A program made the translations under genes and the position numbers. 12,570 nucleotides of DNA, from the NCBI GenBank assembly GCA_035286745.1, contig DATECU010000069.1:1-12570 (forward strand), given 5' to 3'. This stretch comes from DATECU01 sp035286745. GTDB lineage: Bacteria; Acidobacteriota; Vicinamibacteria; Fen-336. This document shows, piece after piece, positions 1 through 6,697 of the stretch (the first letter of the stretch is position 1; each line of letters begins with the position of its first letter). The notes beneath the pieces were generated by a model that ran no database searches, was not told where the DNA came from, and saw nothing but the letters and a program-made list of their open reading frames with translations.

Positions 1-702
1 TTCCTGGCCTTGATCGTCGATGGTCTGATCGCGCTCTCGGTGTCGGCCTTCTTGGCACGCCTGTTGACACCGCTGCTGCCCGCCGGCCTGGGCTATGCGG
101 TCTGGGGCACCCTCAACTTCGTCCTCTCCTGGGGCTACCACCTGTACTTCGAGACCTACCAGGACGGCCGCTCGCCGGGCAAACGCCTGTTGGGCCTGCG
201 GGTGGTGGATGGTCGCGGTCTGCCGGTGGCTTTCGAGCAGTCCTTCGTGCGCAACGTGATGCGCATCCTCGACGGCATGCCGGCGTTCTATGCGTTGGGC
301 GCGCTGGTCTGCCAGCTCGACGGCGAAGGGCGCCGGCTGGGGGACCTGGCCGCCGACACCCTGGTGGTGCGGGACCGGCGAGGGAACCGGGAGGCGCGGG
401 CAGCCGCCGCCTTGCCCCCACCGGGCTCGCTCAAGACGCCGCGACTGCTGCGCCTCCTCGGCCGTCGCGTGGGCCTGGAAGAGCGCGAGTTCCTGCTGGC
501 CCTCTTCCTGCGCGCCCCGGAGATGGAACCCAGCCGGCGCTTCGACCTGATGGAGGAGGTGGCGGCCCACTACCGGCAGAAGCTGGAGATCGAAGGCACG
601 GGGCTGTCCGGTGAGAACCTGGTGCGGGGCCTGACCGCCCTGGTCTTCTGGGATCGCCGTGGCGAGCCTCGGCGCGCCGGGGGGCCGAACGCGGTGTGGT
701 AG
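1..702 (+). CDS. RDD family membrane protein, 5' partial
   Basis: The frame is open to the left edge, so the true start lies outside the window; the TTG at 10 sits inside a typical first RDD helix (FLALIVDGLIALSV) and is probably not the start. The RDD signature is clear: a second hydrophobic hairpin, then DGRSPGKRLLGLRVV, an Arg/Asp pair in RNVMRILDGM, and the closing RRLGDLAADTLVV. RDD proteins are inner-membrane proteins with conserved Arg-Asp-Asp residues; most have no proven function, though some are linked to ion or solute transport. The last 90 or so residues are a soluble, charged, helical extension (for example GLEEREFLLALFLRAPEM) that is not part of the RDD domain. The next gene starts 27 bp downstream on the same strand and is also an RDD protein, suggesting one operon. 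The family call is secure; the role is unknown. Confidence 0.85.
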   Translation, partial: FLALIVDGLIALSVSAFLARLLTPLLPAGLGYAVWGTLNFVLSWGYHLYFETYQDGRSPGKRLLGLRVVDGRGLPVAFEQSFVRNVMRILDGMPAFYALGALVCQLDGEGRRLGDLAADTLVVRDRRGNREARAAAALPPPGSLKTPRLLRLLGRRVGLEEREFLLALFLRAPEMEPSRRFDLMEEVAAHYRQKLEIEGTGLSGENLVRGLTALVFWDRRGEPRRAGGPNAVW

Positions 703-729
703 CATCCGCCGTTCTTCAAGGGCTGAGCC

Positions 730-1359
730 ATGGCGTGCCCGAATCACCCGACGGCCGAGGAGCGGCTCCGCCGCTGCGGCCGCTGCGGTCTGTCCTTCTG
801 TCGCGACTGCTGGGTGGAGCTTGAGGGCGTTTCCTACTGCGGCCCCTGCAAGGAGGAGTGGCTCCGCGACCTCCAGTCGGGTGTGGCCATGGGTGGCCTC
901 GACCTGGCGGGGGTCGGGTATCGTTTCGTCGCCCACCTCATCGACCACTTCGTGATGCAGGCGGCCACCTGTTTGGTCTTCTTCCCGCTTGCCATGGCGA
1001 TGGGCCTGTTGACAGGTGCCGCAGGTGCGAGCGACGAGAAGCTGGGCTTCCTGGTTCCGGTAGTGCAGTTGCTGCTCCTGCCCTTCAGTCTCCTCGTTCC
1101 CATCCTGTACCAGGGCTTCATGCTCAAGGCCCGGGGCCAGACCCTGGGCAAGATGGCGCTCGCCGTCAAGGTGGTGACGCCCGAAGGGCGCCCGATTGCC
1201 CCCCGCGCCGCCTGGCTCCGAGCAATCAGCCAGACGGTACTGGCAACCTGTTGCCTGGGGATGGTCGATCTGCTCTGGGGTGTCTTCACCTGGGAGCGCA
1301 CCTGCCTGCACGATCTCTTCGCCAAGACCCGAGTGGTGAGGGTCACGAGGCAGACGTGA
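730..1359 (+). CDS. RDD family membrane protein with N-terminal B-box-like zinc finger
   Basis: A 209-residue protein starting at ATG 730, with a purine-rich AAGGG about eight bases upstream. Residues 3-40 form a compact Cys/His finger: C3-x2-H6, C16-x2-C19, C24-x2-C27, C37-x2-C40, resembling a B-box-type zinc finger. From about residue 57 an RDD domain follows: a helix beginning VGYRFVAHLIDHFVM, a second pair of membrane segments, then ARGQTLGKMALAVKVVTPEG, the Arg-containing helix WLRAISQTVL and the closing CLHDLFAKTRVVRV, where Asp replaces the usual GD of the RDD tail. The finger probably faces the cytoplasm and could mediate protein contacts or metal sensing; this is inference. The stop overlaps the GTG start of the next gene in a GTGA arrangement, implying translational coupling. 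Confidence 0.85.
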   Translation: MACPNHPTAEERLRRCGRCGLSFCRDCWVELEGVSYCGPCKEEWLRDLQSGVAMGGLDLAGVGYRFVAHLIDHFVMQAATCLVFFPLAMAMGLLTGAAGASDEKLGFLVPVVQLLLLPFSLLVPILYQGFMLKARGQTLGKMALAVKVVTPEGRPIAPRAAWLRAISQTVLATCCLGMVDLLWGVFTWERTCLHDLFAKTRVVRVTRQT

Positions 1360-1946
1360 CCACCCTCCCGGCAGCCAACGGTATGGAGCCTCCGGATGTC
1401 CGTTGTCCGCACTGCGCCTATCTCATCGAGCGCAATGAACTGGTGCGCGGCCCAAACCGCTGCGATCGCTGCCAGCGGGACTTCGAGGCGTTCGCTCTGG
1501 AACCGCCGGTTCGCGGCTTCCGGGCCACCTCCCTGGGTGAGGACCCGGGTGCCACCGCTTGCTCCTTGCACAGCGGCAACCGGGCGACCGGGCACTGCGC
1601 GCGGTGCGGCGTCTTCTTCTGTCCGGTCTGCCGCCTGGAGGCGGACCGCAAGGGGTATTGCCCCGCCTGTTTCGAGCGGCTCCTGGGTGACGAAGCGCTC
1701 AGTACCGCCCGTCGCCACTACACCGACTACGGCAGCCTGGGCGCCCTGTTTGCGGTCTTGGGCCTGTGTGCCTGGATCTTCGCGCTGGCGCTGGGTCCGG
1801 CGGCCGTCTACTACAGCCTGAAGGGCCTGACGCAACGGGATGCCCTGGGCGAGACGGGAACCCGTCTGGCCCTCTGGGGTTGGCTCTTCCTTGGCGTCTT
1901 CGACTTCCTGGCCGGCGCCGGCTTTCTGATCGCGCTGTTCCGCTGA
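1356..1946 (+). CDS. Double zinc-finger membrane protein of unknown function
   Basis: A 196-residue protein. GTG 1356 was chosen as start because it overlaps the upstream stop (GTGA) and has a CGAGG Shine-Dalgarno five bases ahead; the in-frame ATG at 1383 has no such site. Residues 17-39 form a zinc ribbon (CPHC 17-20, C36 and C39). Residues 69-105 form a second finger, C69-x2-H72, C81-x2-C84, C89-x2-C92, C102-x2-C105, with the same spacing logic as the finger in the preceding RDD protein. Two hydrophobic helices follow, about residues 127-153 and 171-195, joined by the loop YSLKGLTQRDALGETGTR, similar to small DUF4190-type membrane hairpins. The finger shared with the upstream neighbour suggests the products interact or bind a common partner (inference). 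No enzyme motif is visible. Confidence 0.75.
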   Translation: MTTLPAANGMEPPDVRCPHCAYLIERNELVRGPNRCDRCQRDFEAFALEPPVRGFRATSLGEDPGATACSLHSGNRATGHCARCGVFFCPVCRLEADRKGYCPACFERLLGDEALSTARRHYTDYGSLGALFAVLGLCAWIFALALGPAAVYYSLKGLTQRDALGETGTRLALWGWLFLGVFDFLAGAGFLIALFR

Positions 1947-1948
1947 GC

Positions 1949-2440
1949 ATGCCGCCCGCCGAGCAGTCCGCCCGCCTCATCTACCTGGGTCGCAAGCTCG
2001 GCTTTCTGACCCGGGAGCGAGTGTTCCGGTTTCCCGACGGCTTGGAGGTCGACGTCGTCTTGGGCGCGCAGGTCCGTTGCCAGCGCGTCTTCTTCGACGA
2101 GGTGCATCTGATCACCCTGCACCGGGGTCGGGGCCTGGTGCTGCTGCTGGTCGCGGGCGCGCTGTTCTTGTTCGCCACCGCCGCCTCGTTGCTAACCGGT
2201 TTGATTGGGAACTGGTGGGCGGGGGCGGGTGTCTTTGTGCTCGCCGGGCTCCCCGCCGCCACCGCCTTCGTTCTGCGTCTGGCGCTGGGGTTGGATGTGG
2301 TGACCATCCACGGCCGGCGCAGTCGCGCCGAAATGCACTTCTTCCTGAAGAAGGCCCGGGCCCAGGAGGTGTACCACCAGATCTGCCGCCTGGCCCGCGA
2401 GCGCCAGGAGCGCGTGTCACGGGAGGGGGGCGCGGGTTGA
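1949..2440 (+). CDS. Small membrane protein with possible PH-like tail, unknown function
   Basis: A 163-residue protein starting at ATG 1949, two bases after the previous stop, so probably translated by coupling; no strong Shine-Dalgarno is seen. The N-terminal part is soluble and beta-rich (VFRFPDGLEVDVVLGAQVRC, then VFFDEVHLITLHRG). Two hydrophobic segments follow at roughly residues 52-75 and 80-105. A conserved-looking soluble tail comes next (LDVVTIHGRRSRAEMHFF), ending in a charged amphipathic helix (KKARAQEVYHQICRLARE). A strand-rich segment, a membrane hairpin, then strands and one helix are reminiscent of bacterial PH-like membrane proteins, but the match is by eye only. It is the last gene of the RDD/zinc-finger group; 262 bp without a clear gene follow. 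Confidence 0.65.
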   Translation: MPPAEQSARLIYLGRKLGFLTRERVFRFPDGLEVDVVLGAQVRCQRVFFDEVHLITLHRGRGLVLLLVAGALFLFATAASLLTGLIGNWWAGAGVFVLAGLPAATAFVLRLALGLDVVTIHGRRSRAEMHFFLKKARAQEVYHQICRLARERQERVSREGGAG

Positions 2441-2702
2441 GCGCCGCGCGAAACGCGCAAGGTCGACCTGCAAGGTGGACGACACCGCGATCAAGGCCGC
2501 GGCCTGAGAGGCCGGGCAGCTTCGGAGAGACCGATCCTACTGTGCGGCTGAGGCGTCAGTCGCGTTGGAGAGTCAGCGAGGCATCGAGCGCCGGCGTACC
2601 CGACACTACCGCATTCCCCCGTCGGAGCAGATCGGCGCTGCCGGGCGCGCACGCCGCGCGGAATGTAGGCTTCCACACGACAGCGTAGGAGTCTTCGCAA
2701 CA
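2441..2702. other. Intergenic region upstream of the HTH-repeat gene
   Basis: I see no convincing gene here. The frame of the downstream gene stays open back to a TTG at 2565, but that stretch has no family-like sequence and no ribosome site. A short hairpin (CGGCCT, GAG loop, AGGCCG, 2500-2514) overlaps the palindrome GGCCGCGGCC (2495-2504); it has no T run and is weak as a terminator. GGAG at 2688-2691 is the likely ribosome site for the gene starting at 2703. Confidence 0.4.
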
Positions 2703-3758
2703 ATGCGCCTGGGGCGAAGGGGCGTCGTGCAGGTCGAGCGCGCGTCGGTGGACCCGCGGCGCTTCCGGTGGCCGGCGCGTCTGCTCGCGCTGCTGGGCCG
2801 CCTGCCGGACCCCGAGGTGGCGCGGCGCGCGGGTGTCGGCCTGCGCGCGGTCAAGAACGAGCGGCGCCGGCTCGGCATCCCGGCGCACCAGCAGAAACGC
2901 CCCGACATCGTCTGGACCAAGGCGATGCTGTCGCTGCTCGGCACCGACACCGACGCGAACGTCGCTGCCGAGCTTGGCGTCCACCCGTGGAGCGTTACGC
3001 GCAAGCGGCTGGCGCTCCAGATTCCGGCCTTCGTCTTCCGCCGGCCGCGCCCTCAATGGGCGTGGACCCAGCGCGCGCTCGAGCTTCTGGGCACGGCGTC
3101 GGACCGACAGGTGGCCCGCCGGCTCGGCCTCTCGGTGTCCACCGTCGAGTGGAAGCGGCTGCGCCTGGGGATCAAGAGCTATCGGCCGGCACGTCCGAAG
3201 GTCGCCTGGCCGGCGCGCGCGCTGCGACTCCTAGGGCACGTCCCGGACGTGGAGCTGGCTCGGCGTCTTGGGATCGACAAGGCGAGCGTGAAGCGCAAGC
3301 GCGACGAGCTGAGGATCCCGCCTCACGACTACCGAGCCAAGCCGCTTGCGCGCACACGGCGGCTCAAGGCGCTGCTGAGGCTGACGACACGCGAGCTGTG
3401 GGAGGAGCACGGCCTGTGGCCCAGCATCGTCGCGAAGCTGCGCCGCGAGTACGGAATCGCGACGCCGGACGGGCACGTCCGACGCTGGACGAATGCCCTG
3501 CTCTCGCGGCTCGGGAAGGAGCCCGACGTCGAGATCGCGCGTGAAATGGGAATCACGCACGTGGCGGTCGGAGTGAGGCGCCGGGCGCTGGGCATCGCGC
3601 GGTGGTCGGCTCCGGTGCGGCGTTGGACGGCGACGGAGCGCGCGCTGCTCGGGAAACTGCCGGACCCAGTGATCGCGCGCCGGCTCAAGCTGCCCGTCTA
3701 CGCTGTGAAGCGCAAGCGCTGGGAGCTGCGGATCGCACCGGCGCTCGCGCGGCACTGA
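2703..3758 (+). CDS. Tandem helix-turn-helix repeat protein (seven units), putative modular DNA-binding protein
   Basis: A 351-residue, strongly basic protein. ATG 2703 is preferred over TTG 2565 because it has GGAG 11 bases upstream and the repeats begin soon after it. Nearly the whole protein is one repeated motif of 46-50 residues, with the pattern W-T/P-x-x-x-L-x-x-LG-x-x-x-D-x-x-x-ARRLG, three variable residues, A/S-V, then K/R-rich and LGI or LRI. The conserved LG pairs fall at residues 31, 79, 129, 177, 270 and 316; a degenerate unit lacking LG and the Trp occupies about 218-258. Each unit resembles a homeodomain/Myb-like HTH, with the segment after ARRLG as recognition helix. Similar repeat proteins occur in several bacterial phyla but are poorly characterised. 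No catalytic domain, membrane segment or signal is present. The gene stands alone between loose intergenic regions, compatible with horizontal gain. DNA binding is inference from fold. Confidence 0.75.
   Translation: MRLGRRGVVQVERASVDPRRFRWPARLLALLGRLPDPEVARRAGVGLRAVKNERRRLGIPAHQQKRPDIVWTKAMLSLLGTDTDANVAAELGVHPWSVTRKRLALQIPAFVFRRPRPQWAWTQRALELLGTASDRQVARRLGLSVSTVEWKRLRLGIKSYRPARPKVAWPARALRLLGHVPDVELARRLGIDKASVKRKRDELRIPPHDYRAKPLARTRRLKALLRLTTRELWEEHGLWPSIVAKLRREYGIATPDGHVRRWTNALLSRLGKEPDVEIAREMGITHVAVGVRRRALGIARWSAPVRRWTATERALLGKLPDPVIARRLKLPVYAVKRKRWELRIAPALARH
2769..3758 (+). repeat. Seven tandem coding repeats of about 138-150 bp
   Basis: Unit starts, taken at the conserved Trp or its equivalent, lie near 2769, 2913, 3063, 3207, 3354 (degenerate), 3486 and 3624. 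The period is 48, 50, 48, about 49, about 44 and 46 codons. Units are similar as protein but clearly diverged as DNA, so the array is old or selected for difference rather than recently amplified. The three residues at the start of each predicted recognition helix are GLR, HPW, SVS, DKA, WPS, THV and PVY. Confidence 0.75.
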
Positions 3759-3998
3759 CTCCTCACCCGACGTTCTGCCTCCCACGGGAGGCGACCCGCC
3801 CTACGATGCTCCACTTCGCGCCGCTGGTGAGCCTCGCCTCGTAGTGGTCGCCGGGCCGGCCGGCTAGGCCGCACGGGTCTCTCACGAAGTCGGCGTAGTC
3901 CCGGCCACTCGACGCCGAGGAGCGACGTCTCTCGGAGCAGCTGGGCGCACGGCCCGCCGACTGCCGCTCTGAGATGGACCGGTCCGTGGCTCAGCCTC
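3759..3998. other. Intergenic region between convergent genes, with hairpin and possible gene remnant
   Basis: This separates the HTH-repeat gene from the convergent FAD-protein gene. A hairpin GCCTCC-CACG-GGAGGC at 3777-3792 lies 18 bp after the HTH stop; it lacks a T run, so it is at best a weak terminator. On the minus strand, 3906 to 3763 reads as 47 open codons ending in TGA with strongly GC-biased third positions (for example GRDYADFVRDPCGLAGRPGD). This could be a decayed gene end, but I recognise no family and there is no plausible start. Confidence 0.3.
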
Positions 3999-5669
3999 CT
4001 AACTCGGCCGCAGGTGCTGCTCCACGGCGGCGACGGCGTCGTGGGCGGCGGCGAGGGCGTTCTCGTAGGCCGGTGAGCCGGTGACGTCGGTGTGGGCGTA
4101 GAAGAGGCCCGGCTGCGGCTGGGTGGCGCGCTCGAGGGTGCCGTCGATCAACTGCCCGGGGCGCGTGATGATCATCGGATGGCCCCAGCGCGCCAGGCGC
4201 ACGCCCTCGATGTCCTCGGCCCGCAAGCCGTGCGCCGCGAAGCCGGCCAGCACCTCGCGGCGGACCTCGGCCTCGATCTCGGCGTAGCTGGCACTCATAA
4301 GGGCGGCACGGCCGTCGGCGTAGGGATAGGGGCGATAGACGGTCAGCACCGCGTGGCTCGGATGCCGGTCGGTCGCGAAGTCGGCGAGGATGGCGTCCGA
4401 GAAGACCTTGGCGCCGTTGAGCTTCTCGGCGCCCTCGCGGAACGGATCGACGCCGTGCACGCGGGTCAGCTCGTAGCCGTCCTGGAACGCCGCGGCGGGA
4501 AAGACCCGATTGGCTGGCCGGCGCAGCAGCACGTTGGCAACCACGTAGGCGCGGTAGTCGAGGGTGGCGATCGCCTGCCGCTGCGACGCGGGCAGCGAGG
4601 GGATCAGCTTGGGCGCGAGGAAGAGCGGCGATGCGTAAACCACGCACCGGGCGCGGTAGCGGCGCAGGATCCCCTTCTCCCAGGTGGTGGCGGCCCAGCC
4701 GTCGCCGTCGCGCTCGATGCGCAGCACCCAGGCGCCGGTGCGGATGGCGCGGGGGTTGTGACGCGCGATGCGCTCGCCGAGTCGCCGGCTGATGAAGCCG
4801 TTGCCGCCCGGAAAGACCAGGATGTCGCCGTACTCGGCGGCGAAGAAGTTGAGGCCGTGGTAGGCCGAGGCTTCGGTGGCCGAGGTGCCGAAGGCGCCCC
4901 AGCAGTAGTACTCGATCGCCTCCCAGCCGAGCGGCGAGATCTTGCCCACCGTCTTGCCGTAGATCCGCTTCTGCAGCGCCTTGTCGCGCAGGAAGGCGGC
5001 GAAGGAGAGGCGGTCGAGCGCCGCCACCAGCTCCTTGTCGGTCGGCGGCACCGAGGGGTAGTGGTCCGAGTCGAGGACCTGCTCGAAGAACTTGCGATTG
5101 CTCCGGCTGTAGGCGTCGCTCTCCGAGAGGACCTTGCGATTGCTGAACAGGACGTGGTTGGCGTCGCCCGAGAGGCGGCGCTGCCGGCTGCGGTCGCGCT
5201 CGAGGTCCTCGCCGCGAGCCCGCAGGCCCAGCTCTTCGAGCAGAGCGAAGCCCGCCGCTTCGCGCGGATCCTCCGAGTCGGCGGCCGGGTCGATGATGTA
5301 GGCGGCGCCGCTGGCGTACTCGATTCCTTGCCAGTTCTCGCACTTCGAGACGCCGCCCACTTCCGGATCGCGTTCGAGCAGCAGCAGCTTGCGGTCGCGC
5401 AGCCTGTAGGCGACGGTGAGACCCGCGATGCCGCCACCGATCACCAGCACGTCGTAGCGCGCGGGATCGAGTTCGGGTGTCCCGCTGGCGAGCGTCTGCT
5501 CGGGGTCGAAGAGCAGCCGGTGCGCCAGCTCGAGATCGTCGCCCGAGAAGCGGCCTTCCGACTGGGCCCAGGCGAGGGCATCGAATTGCGACCAGACCGG
5601 CGCGGTGCCGACGATCGCCAGGCCACCGAGAAAGCGACGGCGCGTGAAGACCAGAGGCGGCTCTTTCAT
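3999..5669 (-). CDS. Tat-exported FAD-dependent oxidoreductase (amine-oxidase-like)
   Basis: A 556-residue flavoprotein. The start at 5669 is fixed by a strong GGAGGA site (5677-5682) seven bases upstream. Residues 9-16 (TRRRFLGG) and the hydrophobic stretch after them form a twin-arginine signal, so the protein is probably exported folded with its cofactor. The Rossmann FAD-binding motif is YDVLVIGGGIAGLTVAYRL at residues 72-90, with the ribose-binding acidic residue in LLLLERDPEVGG near 96-105. The C-terminal FAD-contact region is recognisable near the end (GLFYAHTDVTGSPAYENAL). The body resembles the NAD(P)-binding amine oxidase/protoporphyrinogen oxidase superfamily (a distinctive segment is EYYCWGAFGTSATEASAYHG). 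The substrate cannot be read from sequence. It stands alone; the gene fragment upstream is unrelated. Confidence 0.85.
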   Translation of the reverse strand: MKEPPLVFTRRRFLGGLAIVGTAPVWSQFDALAWAQSEGRFSGDDLELAHRLLFDPEQTLASGTPELDPARYDVLVIGGGIAGLTVAYRLRDRKLLLLERDPEVGGVSKCENWQGIEYASGAAYIIDPAADSEDPREAAGFALLEELGLRARGEDLERDRSRQRRLSGDANHVLFSNRKVLSESDAYSRSNRKFFEQVLDSDHYPSVPPTDKELVAALDRLSFAAFLRDKALQKRIYGKTVGKISPLGWEAIEYYCWGAFGTSATEASAYHGLNFFAAEYGDILVFPGGNGFISRRLGERIARHNPRAIRTGAWVLRIERDGDGWAATTWEKGILRRYRARCVVYASPLFLAPKLIPSLPASQRQAIATLDYRAYVVANVLLRRPANRVFPAAAFQDGYELTRVHGVDPFREGAEKLNGAKVFSDAILADFATDRHPSHAVLTVYRPYPYADGRAALMSASYAEIEAEVRREVLAGFAAHGLRAEDIEGVRLARWGHPMIITRPGQLIDGTLERATQPQPGLFYAHTDVTGSPAYENALAAAHDAVAAVEQHLRPS

Positions 5670-5703
5670 ACGCGATTCCTCCGAGAACTGCGGGAACGAG
5701 GCG

Positions 5704-5709
5704 ATTCTA
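5704..5709 (-). promoter_or_regulatory. Candidate -10 element for the FAD oxidoreductase gene
   Basis: Read on the minus strand, TAGAAT (plus-strand ATTCTA) lies 34 bases upstream of the start codon at 5669. It would give a leader of about 28 nucleotides containing the GGAGGA ribosome site. I see no good -35 hexamer at 16-18 bp spacing, so this is a tentative call. Confidence 0.35.
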
Positions 5710-5739
5710 GACCCCACGCCCGGAGCGCGCTTGCGGCCC

Positions 5740-5865
5740 TCAGCGCGGCGGTGCCGACCAGAGCCCGACGACGTCGACGACGCGTCCTTCGGCGTCGAAG
5801 GTGAAGACGTTGGTGCCGCTGCCTACCGGCGCGCCGTCGGCGCCGCTTCGCAGCCTGTCGCCAGC
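5740..5865 (-). pseudogene. C-terminal remnant of an NTF2/SnoaL-like gene
   Basis: On the minus strand an open frame ends at TGA 5742-5740 and encodes a recognisable C-terminus: GADGAPVGSGTNVF, then TFDAEGRVVDVVGLW, then SAPPR. This matches the last two beta strands of SnoaL-like/nuclear transport factor 2 family proteins, where a T-N/D-V-F, D-x-x-G-R-V pattern closes the fold. Codon third positions are almost all G or C, as in the real genes here. Only about 40 residues remain of a domain that normally has 110-140. The recognisable homology stops at the end of the adjacent permease gene (stop at 5869-5867), so the 5' part was lost where the two segments were joined. It is probably non-functional. 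Confidence 0.6.
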
Positions 5866-5866
5866 G

Positions 5867-6697
5867 TTAGGTCCGCCGCGGAGACAGGACCAGCGGCTTG
5901 ACCGCCGCCATCGCGATCAGGACCAGGCCGAAGGTGCAGACCATGGTGGCGCCGGTGGGGAGGTCGAGCGCAACCGACAGGTAGATGCCCAGCGCCGAGA
6001 CCACGGTTCCCATGGTCCAGCCGATGGCCAGGCGGGGCCCGATGCGGTCGGCATAGAGCATGGCCGCCACCGAAGGCACGATGAGGTAGCAGAACACCAG
6101 CAGCACTCCGGCCATCGACACCGAACGCGTGACCATGACGCCGAAGGAGGCGTAGAAGAGGAAGTCCCACAGCCGCACCGAGAGCCCCTGCGCCTGGTTC
6201 ATGGAGATGGCCAGGAAGCGGCTCCGGAAGACGTAGTGGAAGACCCCGATCACCGCGTAGAGCAGCGCGGTCCCCCGCACCTCCTGCCAGGAGACGGCCA
6301 GGATGTTGCCCACCAGCATGTTCTTGAGGTGCTCGGCCTCCGAGGTCGCCTTGCTCATGGCCAGGATGGTGGCGGCCGAGGCCACCGCGTAGGAGATGCC
6401 GATGATCGCCTCCTGGGGGATGCGCGCCCGCCGGGACTTGATGGTCGAGAACACGGCGGCCCCGACGAAGGTGAAGGCGAGGCTGCTCCAGTAGGCCCAG
6501 GGGCCGTGCGGGTCCTCGCCCATGAAGGGGACCAGGAGGGCGATCGTCGATCCCAGGGCCGCGATCTGCGCCAGCGAGAGGTCGACGAAGATCACGCCCC
6601 GCTCGACCACGTGGACCCCCAGGTAGGCGTGGATGCCGGCAATGATCAGGCTGGCCGCGAAGGGCGCAGCCAGGAACTGGAGAATGGAGAAGTCCAT
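5867..6697 (-). CDS. Metal ABC transporter permease, ABC-3 (ZnuB/TroC) family
   Basis: A 276-residue polytopic inner-membrane protein of usual family length. Family hallmarks include the N-terminal HAYLGVHVVERGVIFVDLSL, with the conserved pattern of a small residue, VVxRGxxFxDxSLAQ, then AALG. Further on are AIIGISYAVASAATILAMSK and a late segment, MAGVLLVFCYLIVPSVAAML, that is typical of zinc/manganese ABC-3 permeases. About eight hydrophobic helices are visible. The ATG directly abuts the stop of the binding-protein gene (TAGATG), so the two are translated together. The family transports Zn2+, Mn2+ or Fe2+; the neighbouring binding protein points to zinc or manganese. An ATPase gene is expected next to it, but none lies between it and the remnant downstream. 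Confidence 0.92.
   Translation of the reverse strand: MDFSILQFLAAPFAASLIIAGIHAYLGVHVVERGVIFVDLSLAQIAALGSTIALLVPFMGEDPHGPWAYWSSLAFTFVGAAVFSTIKSRRARIPQEAIIGISYAVASAATILAMSKATSEAEHLKNMLVGNILAVSWQEVRGTALLYAVIGVFHYVFRSRFLAISMNQAQGLSVRLWDFLFYASFGVMVTRSVSMAGVLLVFCYLIVPSVAAMLYADRIGPRLAIGWTMGTVVSALGIYLSVALDLPTGATMVCTFGLVLIAMAAVKPLVLSPRRT

Noticed and set aside
858..1355. Upstream extension of the double zinc-finger gene
   Set aside because: The frame is open but overlaps the RDD gene throughout and has no family-like sequence; GTG 1356 with its ribosome site is the better start.
834..1835. A 333-codon minus-strand frame under the RDD and zinc-finger genes
   Set aside because: Long antisense frames are expected in GC-rich DNA; the plus-strand genes show RDD and Cys-finger signatures and linked starts and stops.
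2565..2702. Upstream extension of the HTH-repeat gene to TTG 2565
   Set aside because: No repeat units or ribosome site in the extension, whereas ATG 2703 has GGAG upstream.
2769..3758. TAL-effector-like or CRISPR-like repeat array
   Set aside because: Units are 46-50 residues of HTH type, not 33-35 residue TALE units, and the DNA repeats are diverged with no constant repeat and spacer pattern.
3777..3792. Rho-independent terminator after the HTH gene
   Set aside because: The stem is only 6 bp and there is no T run on either side, so it is recorded only as a hairpin.
4092..5804. A 570-codon open frame on the plus strand opposite the FAD oxidoreductase
   Set aside because: Its product has no family character and mirrors the codon structure of the minus-strand gene, which has a Tat signal, Rossmann motif and strong ribosome site.
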